Assembly (NCBI GenBank): GCA_021790075.1
Contig: JAJYIN010000017.1
Span: 1 to 17,727, forward strand
DNA from: Actinomycetes bacterium
GTDB lineage: Bacteria; Actinomycetota; Thermoleophilia; BMS3ABIN01
DNA: 17,727 bases
Direction: 5' to 3'
The position numbers and the translations under genes were made by a program. Below the pieces are notes generated by a model. That model had not been told where the DNA came from. It saw only the letters and a program-made list of their open reading frames with translations, and made no database searches. The stretch's first letter is position 1; each line of letters begins with the position of its first letter. This document shows positions 12,119-17,727 of the stretch, piece by piece.

Positions 12119-12407
12119 TGAGCATGCACAGAGGATCGCCCGCCTGGCCCGCCGGCCCCTGCTGGTCCTGGCCGCGCTCTTCATCCCGGTAGTGGTTGTG
12201 GAATACAGCGATTACTTCAGCCCGTCGAAACAGCACTGGGCCGCGGTGATCGAGTATGTCATCCACGGCATTTTTGCCACGGAGTTCCTGCTCCGCGTAT
12301 ATCTTGTTGACAACCGGCGTCAATATATGAGGGAAAACTGGTATGATGCCGCCGCCGTCATCGCGCCGCCGGTGAGATTCCTGCGCCCCTTGCGGGAAAG
12401 GCTCTGA
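12108..12407 (+). CDS. Truncated ion-channel-like membrane protein (voltage-sensor S1-S3 remnant?)
   Basis: The 99-residue product has a basic start (RIARLARRP), a hydrophobic helix (about 17-32), a second helix (about 46-65, VIEYVIHGIFATEFLLRVYL), then RRQYMRENWYDAAAVIAPPVRFLRPLR and a stop. This order (helix, short loop, helix with an acidic residue, Arg, W-[FY]-D, third helix, RFLRPLR) resembles the S1-S3 start of bacterial Kch-like or other ion-transport proteins. The S4 helix, pore and filter are absent: the gene ends where polA begins (TGATG), so it is either a 3'-truncated channel gene or a small protein kept for another role. Codon use looks coding. The start overlaps the end of gpsA. 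It also contains a likely polA promoter. The resemblance is by eye. Confidence 0.55.
   Translation: MTGNEHAQRIARLARRPLLVLAALFIPVVVVEYSDYFSPSKQHWAAVIEYVIHGIFATEFLLRVYLVDNRRQYMRENWYDAAAVIAPPVRFLRPLRERL
12339..12347 (+). promoter_or_regulatory. Extended -10 promoter for polA inside the channel-like gene
   Basis: TGGTATGAT is a near-consensus extended -10 (hexamer TATGAT at 12342-12347), giving a start near 12354 and about 53 nt of leader before the polA ATG. The -35 region is weak. polA could thus be transcribed separately from gpsA. Confidence 0.4.
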
Positions 12408-15010
12408 TGGCCGCCGCCCAGGACATCTCCGGCGCCATCTTCCTGATCGATGGCAACAGCCTTGCTTACCGCGCCTTTTACGCCCTGCCGGAGACCATCG
12501 CCACCAGCGACGGCCTGCCCACCAACGCCCTTTACGGGTTCTCCACCATGCTGGTGAAGATCCTCACCGACTTCCAGCCGGCGGGGGTGGTGGTGGCCTG
12601 GGACGCGGGCAAGAAAGTCTTCCGGCACGAGGAGTACGAGGAATACAAGGCGGGCCGCCGCCCGATGCCTGACAACCTTTCCCTGCAGTTTCCCCATTTC
12701 GACGAGCTGGTGGCCGCCTTCGGCTTCGAGAGCCTGAAGAAGGAAGGATACGAGGCCGACGACATCCTGGCCACCCTGGCCCGCGAGGCGCGCGCGCAGG
12801 AACAGAAGGCGGTCGTCGTCACCGCCGACCGGGACGCGCTGCAGCTGGTGGGAGACGGCGTCTTCGTCATGACAAATACCAAAGGCATCTCCGAGGTCAA
12901 GATATACGACCGGGCGGCCGTCGAGCAGCGCTACGGCGTGCCGCCGGAGAAGGTGCCTGATTTTATCGGGCTCAAGGGAGACACCTCGGACAACATCCCC
13001 GGTGTCCCCGGGGTGGGGGACAAGACCGCCGCCGCGCTCCTGGCTGGATATCCTTCCCTGGAAGACCTGCTGGCGCACACGGCGGAGCTGAAGGGCAAGC
13101 GGCGGGAGTTGCTGGAGGAGCACGCCGGCCAGGCCCTGATGTCCAAGGGGCTTGCAACCATGGATGACGAAGTGCCCATTGACATCTCTCCCGGCACGGT
13201 AAGACCGGTCAGCCCCGACCGGGCCCGGCTGCGGGAGGTGCTCTCCCGCTTTGAGTTCAATACTTTGCTCAGACGCCTGGAGGAGATCGGCCTGGTGGAG
13301 CCGCCTGCCAGCGGCGTCCTCCGGCTGTCCCTGATGAAAACCGGCCCCGCCGGCGTCACTGAACGCCTGGCCGCCGCCCGGCGGGCGGCGGCCGCCTGGG
13401 AGCACCGGGGCGAGAAGTTGCGCCTGGCTTTATTCGACGGCGGCGGAGATGTGCTGCTGGCGTCCGCATCCCCGGCCGGACTGGGCGCCGCGCTGAGGGC
13501 GGCGTACCCGGCGCCGGAGTCCAAAGGGAACCGGCTCCTGATCCATGACTTCAAGGGCTTGCTGCGGGCGCTGCCGGACGTGGAGCTCGACTGCGCACAC
13601 GACACCGTCATCGCCGCCTACCTGCTCAAGCCTTCCGCCCGCACTTACAAGCTGGACCAGCTCGCCGTCTCGGCGGGCATCCGCGTGGAAGTGGCAGCGG
13701 AGCGTCCCGGCGAGCAGGCTCTGGCCGCCCACGCCGCCCAGACGTTCCTGCTGGCCGCCAGTCAGGAGGAGCAGATGGAATCGTTCGGCCTGATGAAGCT
13801 CTTCCAGGAAGTGGAGATGCCGTTGGTGCGGGTGCTGGCGGAGATGGAGCTCGCCGGAATCAGGGTCGACCTGGCCCGCCTGGGTGAGCTCTCGGCCAAG
13901 GTGTCCGACCAGCTGGTGCAGCTCGCTGACGAGATCTATGCCCTGGCAGGCGGGGAGTTCAACATAGACTCCCCCCAGCAGCTGGCGGTGGTCCTGTTTG
14001 AGAAACTGGGGCTGCCCACCGGCCGCCGGACCAAGAAGGGTTTCTCCACGGACGCCTCCGTGCTCAAGGGCCTGCGCGGCCAGCATGCCGTCATCGGGAA
14101 AATCGAGACCTACCGGGAACTGGCCAAGCTCTATGGGACCTATCTGGCGGCGCTGCCGCGGCTGGCCGATCCGGATACCTGGCGCATCCACACCACCTTC
14201 AACCAGACGGTGACCACCACCGGCCGCCTGTCATCCAGCAACCCCAACCTGCAGAACATTCCCGTCCGCACCCCGCTGGGTGAGAAGATCCGCGACTGCT
14301 TTGTCGCCGCTGAGGGCTGCCGCCTGGTGGCCGCCGATTACTCCCAGGTGGAGCTGCGGGTGATGGCGCATCTGTCCGGCGAGCCCAAGCTCAAGCGCGC
14401 CTTTGCCGCGGGCGAGGACGTCCACCGCGATACCGCCGCCGAGGTTTTTAACCTCAAGCCGGAAGAGGTGACAAGCAAGGAACGGAGCCGCGCCAAGGCC
14501 GTCAACTTCGGCATCATGTACGGCATCAGCGCCTTCGGTCTCTCGGAGCAGCTGGACATCTCCACCGAGGAGGCGGCGGGCTATATCGAGGCGTACCTGG
14601 CCCGTTTCCCGCAGGTGGCGGCGTTCCGTGACCACATCATCGAGGACGCGGTCCGGGACGGATATGTCACCACGATGCTGGGCCGCCGGCGGCCGGTGCC
14701 GGAGCTGGGCTTCTCCGACCCGCGTACCCGCAGCCTGGGCGAACGCCTGGCTGTCAACACGGTCATCCAGGGCAGCGCCGCCGATATCATGAAAGTGGCG
14801 ATGATCAACTGCCACCGGGCCCTGGCCCGCGAGCACCCCGGCGCCCGCCTGGTCCTGCAGGTACACGACGAGCTCGTCTTCGAGGCGCCCGCCGCCGAAG
14901 CCGCCGCGGTTGCAGAACTGGCCCGCCGCGAGATGTGCGGCGCCTGGGAGCTGGATCCGCCGCTGGAGGTTGACACCGGCATTGGCGAGACTTGGCTCGA
15001 AGCCAAATAA
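12407..15010 (+). CDS. polA: DNA polymerase I (5'-3' exonuclease and polymerase)
   Basis: The 867-residue protein has the three-part Pol I layout and acts in Okazaki fragment processing and repair. The N-terminal 5'-3' exonuclease (about 1-290) shows LIDGNSLAYRAFYALP, AWDAGKKVFRHEEYEEYK, EADDILATLA, TADRDALQLV and LKGDTSDNIPGVPGVGDKTA. The middle domain (about 310-490) reads LALFDGGGD where proofreading enzymes have Asp-x-Glu, so the 3'-5' exonuclease is probably inactive, as in Taq and mycobacterial Pol I. The polymerase domain carries motif A DYSQVELRVMAHLSG (Asp644), motif B RSRAKAVNFGIMYG (693-706) and motif C QVHDELVFE (Asp821). AAAGG (12397-12401) lies five bases before the ATG, which also overlaps the upstream stop. 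The identification is confident; loss of proofreading is inferred. Confidence 0.97.
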   Translation: MAAAQDISGAIFLIDGNSLAYRAFYALPETIATSDGLPTNALYGFSTMLVKILTDFQPAGVVVAWDAGKKVFRHEEYEEYKAGRRPMPDNLSLQFPHFDELVAAFGFESLKKEGYEADDILATLAREARAQEQKAVVVTADRDALQLVGDGVFVMTNTKGISEVKIYDRAAVEQRYGVPPEKVPDFIGLKGDTSDNIPGVPGVGDKTAAALLAGYPSLEDLLAHTAELKGKRRELLEEHAGQALMSKGLATMDDEVPIDISPGTVRPVSPDRARLREVLSRFEFNTLLRRLEEIGLVEPPASGVLRLSLMKTGPAGVTERLAAARRAAAAWEHRGEKLRLALFDGGGDVLLASASPAGLGAALRAAYPAPESKGNRLLIHDFKGLLRALPDVELDCAHDTVIAAYLLKPSARTYKLDQLAVSAGIRVEVAAERPGEQALAAHAAQTFLLAASQEEQMESFGLMKLFQEVEMPLVRVLAEMELAGIRVDLARLGELSAKVSDQLVQLADEIYALAGGEFNIDSPQQLAVVLFEKLGLPTGRRTKKGFSTDASVLKGLRGQHAVIGKIETYRELAKLYGTYLAALPRLADPDTWRIHTTFNQTVTTTGRLSSSNPNLQNIPVRTPLGEKIRDCFVAAEGCRLVAADYSQVELRVMAHLSGEPKLKRAFAAGEDVHRDTAAEVFNLKPEEVTSKERSRAKAVNFGIMYGISAFGLSEQLDISTEEAAGYIEAYLARFPQVAAFRDHIIEDAVRDGYVTTMLGRRRPVPELGFSDPRTRSLGERLAVNTVIQGSAADIMKVAMINCHRALAREHPGARLVLQVHDELVFEAPAAEAAAVAELARREMCGAWELDPPLEVDTGIGETWLEAK

Positions 15011-15016
15011 CGGCTA

Positions 15017-15045
15017 TTGATGCAATAAATTATTTTAGTTATAGA
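15017..15045 (+). promoter_or_regulatory. Promoter of the exported LppX-like protein gene
   Basis: TTGATG (15017-15022) and TATAGA (15040-15045) are 17 bp apart in an AT-rich stretch just after the polA stop. Transcription should start near 15051, giving a leader of about 46 nt. The spacer holds AATAAATTATT (15024-15034), an 11-bp palindrome about one central base, possibly an operator. No terminator for polA is evident. Confidence 0.55.
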
Positions 15046-15049
15046 CGCT

Positions 15050-15093
15050 TGCCTCCGATGGCAGTAGTACACAATTCCCCTTGGGAGGAGGCA
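15050..15093 (+). promoter_or_regulatory. Leader hairpin that can mask the ribosome binding site
   Basis: TGCCTCC (15050-15056) complements GGAGGCA (15087-15093), which is part of the strong GGGAGGAGG ribosome binding site before ATG 15098. Inside the loop TCCC (15076-15079) can pair with GGGA (15083-15086). Because the predicted transcript begins near 15051, the first bases of the mRNA would pair with the ribosome binding site. The function is inferred. Confidence 0.4.
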
Positions 15094-15097
15094 GGCA

Positions 15098-16045
15098 ATG
15101 TTTTCCCGGCGACAGTTGAACTGGAAGATCCTCATTCCCGCGAGCGCGGTTCTCGTCCTTGCTTTTTCCTGTGTGGCCTATGCCCAGGCAACCAACCAGC
15201 CTGTGTTGGGCACCGTTACCGGCGCTCAGTCTGCCACCGGCGCGCAGCCGTCCGGGCAGACACAGACCCAGTCACAGCCCCAGGCGGCCACCAGCACCGG
15301 TAATCAGGCGAATCAACAGCCGCAGGCGGCTCAGCAAACCGGCTATGTTGACACGCCGGAATCGGTCAAACAGCTGGTCCAGGACAGCCAGGCGGCCGTC
15401 AATGCCAACACAGCGAAGAACCTGGGTGTCAAGTTCAAGGAGCACGAGAGCCTGTCGGTGCAGGGGATGATCACACTCGAGGATGCCGACGGCGACCTGA
15501 TGCCGCCAGGCAAGGCCAAAGCGGTGGTCGAGGAGCACGTACCGGCGGAGCTGTGCGGCGGCTGTCCCAATCCCATCAGCTACGATGCGATCGTCATCGA
15601 CAAGACCATCTATGTGAAGCTGAAAGGGTTGCCCGACCTGTGGCTCCAGCACACCATGAAGGACGAGCAACTCGTGGACGCGGTAGAGAACATGGACTTC
15701 CTGCAGTACGTGACCGGCTGGAAGAATTACGGTATCGAGACGCAAAACGGCGCCCGCGTCTACCATGTCAAACTCACATATGACGCCAACGCGCTGTTCA
15801 CGGGCCTGAAGGAAAATGTCCAGAATCTGGTCACTCCGAACGTCGCCAACCAGATTGACAATCTCCGCTCGTCCATCCTCGACGAGGACATCTGGATCAA
15901 TGCCGACAACCTGCTGGTGAGCTCGGTGGTCTCGCACATAAGAAATGATGACCTGATGATCCAGGGCGAGGATGCGTTTTTCTTCTGGAACTGGGGTGAA
16001 AAGGTTGATATCAGCCCGCCGGCGAATAGCGTGCCGATTTCATGA
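15098..16045 (+). CDS. Exported protein with LppX/LprG-like lipid-carrier fold (tentative)
   Basis: The 315-residue product has a Sec signal peptide (basic MFSRRQLNWK, hydrophobic core, likely cleavage after AYA near residue 29), then a Gln/Thr/Ala-rich linker (about 30-85) and a globular domain. A Cys in the signal peptide (AFSC) does not form a proper lipobox. The domain carries repeated beta patterns (SLSVQGMITLED, AIVIDKTIYVKL, ARVYHVKLTYD, EDIWINADNLLVSSVV) and ends VDISPPANSVP, which resembles the LppX_LprAFG/DUF6612 group of half-barrel proteins that carry lipids or glycolipids. This is by eye and not certain. A CGGC pair (Cys153, Cys156) may form a disulfide. It has its own promoter, a strong ribosome binding site and a strong terminator, so it is monocistronic. 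Confidence 0.7.
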   Translation: MFSRRQLNWKILIPASAVLVLAFSCVAYAQATNQPVLGTVTGAQSATGAQPSGQTQTQSQPQAATSTGNQANQQPQAAQQTGYVDTPESVKQLVQDSQAAVNANTAKNLGVKFKEHESLSVQGMITLEDADGDLMPPGKAKAVVEEHVPAELCGGCPNPISYDAIVIDKTIYVKLKGLPDLWLQHTMKDEQLVDAVENMDFLQYVTGWKNYGIETQNGARVYHVKLTYDANALFTGLKENVQNLVTPNVANQIDNLRSSILDEDIWINADNLLVSSVVSHIRNDDLMIQGEDAFFFWNWGEKVDISPPANSVPIS

Positions 16046-16070
16046 CCGGCCAACCTTGCTGATGCAGTCT

Positions 16071-16099
16071 GCGGCCCCCTTGTCCGGGGGCCGCTTTTT
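16071..16099 (+). terminator. Strong intrinsic terminator
   Basis: GCGGCCCCC (16071-16079) and GGGGGCCGC (16086-16094) form a perfect 9-bp stem with a 6-nt loop, followed directly by five T residues (16095-16099). It lies 25 nt after the stop of the exported protein gene and separates it from rpsA. It is the only textbook terminator in the window. Confidence 0.9.
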
Positions 16100-16130
16100 G
16101 CTTCTCGACCCCTGCTGGGCAGCATCTTGC

Positions 16131-16159
16131 TTCCATCCGCTTTCTCCCTTATGTATAAT
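16131..16159 (+). promoter_or_regulatory. rpsA promoter
   Basis: A consensus TATAAT is at 16154-16159, with a weak TTCCAT (16131-16136) 17 bp upstream. It lies between the terminator and rpsA, predicting a start near 16166 and a leader of about 62 nt. Confidence 0.6.
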
Positions 16160-16175
16160 GACTTCTGGCACGCAA

Positions 16176-16205
16176 AGCGCTGCGGCGCTGCGCGCCAAAT
16201 TTTTT
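16176..16205 (+). promoter_or_regulatory. rpsA leader with two mutually exclusive hairpins, attenuator-like
   Basis: AGCGC (16176-16180) can pair with GCGCT (16185-16189). Alternatively GGCGC (16184-16188) pairs with GCGCC (16192-16196), followed by AAA and six T residues (16200-16205), a short terminator-like hairpin. The two stems share bases and cannot coexist. This suggests attenuation or autoregulation of S1, but both stems are only 5 bp. Confidence 0.35.
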
Positions 16206-16227
16206 GAGAAAGGAAATACATAACTAC

Positions 16228-17727
16228 ATGTCAAAGCCGAACGAAGAAGAAGAAGTAAACATCGTCGAAGGGAGCGGGGGGCTGCTCAAACTCGTAGACG
16301 GGAAAGAAGAACCCAACTACGACGTCACCATCAACATTTTTCAGGAAGGCGACATCGTCACCGGCGAGGTCGTCCGCGTCGACAAAGACGAGATCCTGGT
16401 GGATATCGGCTACAAGTCGGAAGGCGTGATTCCGGCCAACGAGCTGTCCATCCGCAAGTCGGTCAGCACCGAGGACGAGGTCAGCGTCGGCGACAAGATC
16501 GACGCCCTGGTCATGCAAAAGGAAGACGCCGAGGGGCGCCTTATTCTTTCCAAGAAGCGGGCCCGTTTCGAGCAGGCCTGGAAGCGGATCGAGGACGTCG
16601 AGCGCGAGGGCGGCATCATCGATGGCACCGTCATCGAGGTCGTCAAGGGCGGCCTCATCCTCGACCTGGGCGTGCGCGGTTTCCTGCCGGCGTCGCTGGT
16701 CGATATCCGCCGCATCCAGAACCTGGATGAATACATGGGCAAGACGCTGACGTGCAAGGTGATCGAGCTCAACCGCAACCGCAACAATGTGGTGCTTTCC
16801 CGCCGGGCCGTCCTCGAGGAAGAGCGCAAGGAGGTCCGGGAGCAGATTCTCGACAAGCTCCAGCCCGGCGATATCATCAAGGGCGTCATCTCCAACATCG
16901 TTGACTTCGGCGCTTTTGTGGACCTGGAGGGCATCGACGGCCTCATCCACATTTCCGAACTGTCCTGGGGACACGTAAACCATCCGTCCGAGGTTCTCAG
17001 CATCGGCCAGGAAGTTTCGGTGAAGGTGCTGGACATCGACCGCGACCGCCAGCGCGTCTCCCTGGGACTGAAGCAGACGCAGGAAGACCCGTGGAAGAGT
17101 CTGACGGCGGCGCACCAGGTGGGCGACATCCTCACGGGCAAGGTCACCAAGCTGGTGAGTTTTGGCGCTTTCGTCCAGATCCATGAAGGCATCGAGGGCC
17201 TGGTGCACATCTCCGAGCTGGCCAACCACCATGTAGAGAAGCCGGAGGAGATCGTCGCCGTGGGCGATGAGATCGAGGTCAAGATCATCGAGATCGACGG
17301 CGACCGCCGCCGCCTCTCACTGAGCATCAAGCGGCTCCATGAAGAGGTCGGGGAAGAGGAAGACGGGGAAGACGGGGAAGACGAAGTCGCCGCCGGCTCT
17401 GAAGCCGAGGCTGCGGTTGGGCCCGAGGAAGATGTGGAAGCCACTCCCAACCTGGGGCTGAGCGATGAGGTTTTCCCGGATGAGCTGGGCGCCGCCGGCG
17501 CCGAAACCGGGCTGGAGCCCGCCGAGGCCGAAGAGGAGGAAGCTCCCCTCGATACCGGGCTGAAGCTGGCTGAGGAAGCCGAAGCGGAAGCTGATGCCGA
17601 AGCTGAGGAAGCCGAAGCGGAAGCTGATGCCGAAGCTGAGGAAGCCGAAGCGGAAGCTGATGCCGAAGCTGAGGAAGCCGGGGAAGCGGAAGCTGATGCC
17701 GAAGCCACCGCCGAGGAAGCGGCCGCC
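16228..17727 (+). CDS. rpsA: 30S ribosomal protein S1 (3' partial)
   Basis: 500 codons are visible and the frame is still open at the window edge. S1 binds mRNA on the 30S subunit and helps translation start. Four S1 RNA-binding domains are seen, at about residues 40-107 (GDIVTGEVVRVDKDEILVDI), 127-195, 212-282 (GDIIKGVISNIVDFGAFVD, GLIHISELSW) and 297-367 (GDILTGKVTKLVSFGAFVQ, GLVHISEL). Four domains is typical of Gram-positive S1. From about residue 370 the chain is acidic and Ala-rich and includes an exact 11-residue repeat. ATG 16228 is the first start in frame; the nearest Shine-Dalgarno, AGGA (16211-16214), is 13 nt away, longer than usual. Predicted - strand frames here are artefacts of the GA-rich sequence. 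The identification is confident. Confidence 0.96.
   Translation, partial: MSKPNEEEEVNIVEGSGGLLKLVDGKEEPNYDVTINIFQEGDIVTGEVVRVDKDEILVDIGYKSEGVIPANELSIRKSVSTEDEVSVGDKIDALVMQKEDAEGRLILSKKRARFEQAWKRIEDVEREGGIIDGTVIEVVKGGLILDLGVRGFLPASLVDIRRIQNLDEYMGKTLTCKVIELNRNRNNVVLSRRAVLEEERKEVREQILDKLQPGDIIKGVISNIVDFGAFVDLEGIDGLIHISELSWGHVNHPSEVLSIGQEVSVKVLDIDRDRQRVSLGLKQTQEDPWKSLTAAHQVGDILTGKVTKLVSFGAFVQIHEGIEGLVHISELANHHVEKPEEIVAVGDEIEVKIIEIDGDRRRLSLSIKRLHEEVGEEEDGEDGEDEVAAGSEAEAAVGPEEDVEATPNLGLSDEVFPDELGAAGAETGLEPAEAEEEEAPLDTGLKLAEEAEAEADAEAEEAEAEADAEAEEAEAEADAEAEEAGEAEADAEATAEEAAA
17572..17706 (+). repeat. 33-bp tandem repeat in the rpsA acidic tail
   Basis: Three identical 33-bp units (17572-17604, 17605-17637, 17638-17670) each encode EEAEAEADAEA. 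A fourth unit (17671-17706) has a three-base insertion adding Gly. Identity at the DNA level, including synonymous positions, indicates recent duplication and likely copy-number variation between strains. More units may lie beyond the window. Confidence 0.92.

Noticed and set aside
12307..12312. Perfect TTGACA -35 inside the channel-like gene
   Set aside because: No -10 lies at 16-18 bp; the good TATGAT is 29 bp away, so they do not form one promoter.
12320..13405. 361-residue open frame on the - strand opposite polA
   Set aside because: It covers the conserved 5'-3' exonuclease region of polA in antisense; the composition (His/Gln/Gly-rich) looks like translated GC bias.
15098..15190. Lipoprotein signal in the exported protein (Cys in AFSC)
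   Set aside because: The residue pattern before Cys does not fit a lipobox (Phe at -2), and an AYA cleavage site follows.
16231..17708. Two long - strand frames opposite rpsA, one very Ser/Ala-rich
   Set aside because: They are antisense to four clear S1 domains and to the GA-rich tail repeat; the Ser/Ala repeat is just the reverse reading of the acidic repeat.
1..17727. CRISPR array, tRNA/rRNA, insertion sequence, prophage, toxin-antitoxin or defence genes
   Set aside because: No repeat-spacer pattern, cloverleaf-like sequence, transposase motif or known defence domain was seen on either strand.

Overview
This is a GC-rich bacterial window carrying mostly housekeeping genes, almost all on the + strand. 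The gene order (tyrA end-aroA-cmk-plsC-ispH, DUF512-der-plsY-gpsA, polA, rpsA) is typical of Gram-positive lineages. High GC, a four-S1-domain rpsA, and two genes whose ATG lies 6-7 nt after a TAnnnT hexamer (a leaderless layout) point to a deep-branching actinobacterium (Thermoleophilia- or Geothermincolia-like). That placement is an inference, not shown. I see no tRNA, rRNA, CRISPR array, insertion sequence, integrase or phage gene.

Region 1 (1-3612) is a tightly packed operon: the ACT-domain end of prephenate dehydrogenase, then aroA, cmk, plsC and ispH, with overlapping or abutting stops and starts. It joins aromatic amino acid synthesis, CMP phosphorylation, phospholipid acylation and the last MEP-pathway step. 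Region 2 (3613-5010) has a convergent pirin-family gene on the - strand, an AT-rich divergent regulatory region with a 15-bp near-perfect palindrome and a good + strand promoter, a 57-residue one-helix membrane protein, and a structured leader. Region 3 (5011-7359) encodes a large exported S8-family protease with a propeptide-like region, an inserted beta domain and two C-terminal beta domains.

Region 4 (7428-12118) is the DUF512 radical-SAM/PDZ gene, der (ribosome assembly GTPase), plsY and gpsA (glycerol-3-phosphate synthesis and acylation, complementing plsC). Region 5 (12108-15010) has a short gene resembling only the first part of an ion-channel voltage-sensor domain, then DNA polymerase I, which seems to lack proofreading residues. 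Region 6 (15098-16045) is an exported protein resembling the LppX/LprG lipid-carrier fold, with its own promoter, an SD-masking leader hairpin and a strong terminator. Region 7 (16228 to the end) is ribosomal protein S1, still open at the window edge, with an acidic tail built from 33-bp repeats.

No clear new defence or mobile system is visible. The most unusual signals are non-coding: (a) four intergenic spacers that each hold a short direct duplication, three with a 26-bp period, one of which places three ATG codons 26 nt apart before gpsA; (b) a shared TTGCCTC element in the leaders of the two exported proteins that can mask their ribosome binding sites; (c) an attenuator-like pair of alternative hairpins before rpsA. 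Protein-level oddities are the truncated channel gene, a Gly/Ala-rich insert in the DUF512 protein and an Arg-to-Cys change in IspH.
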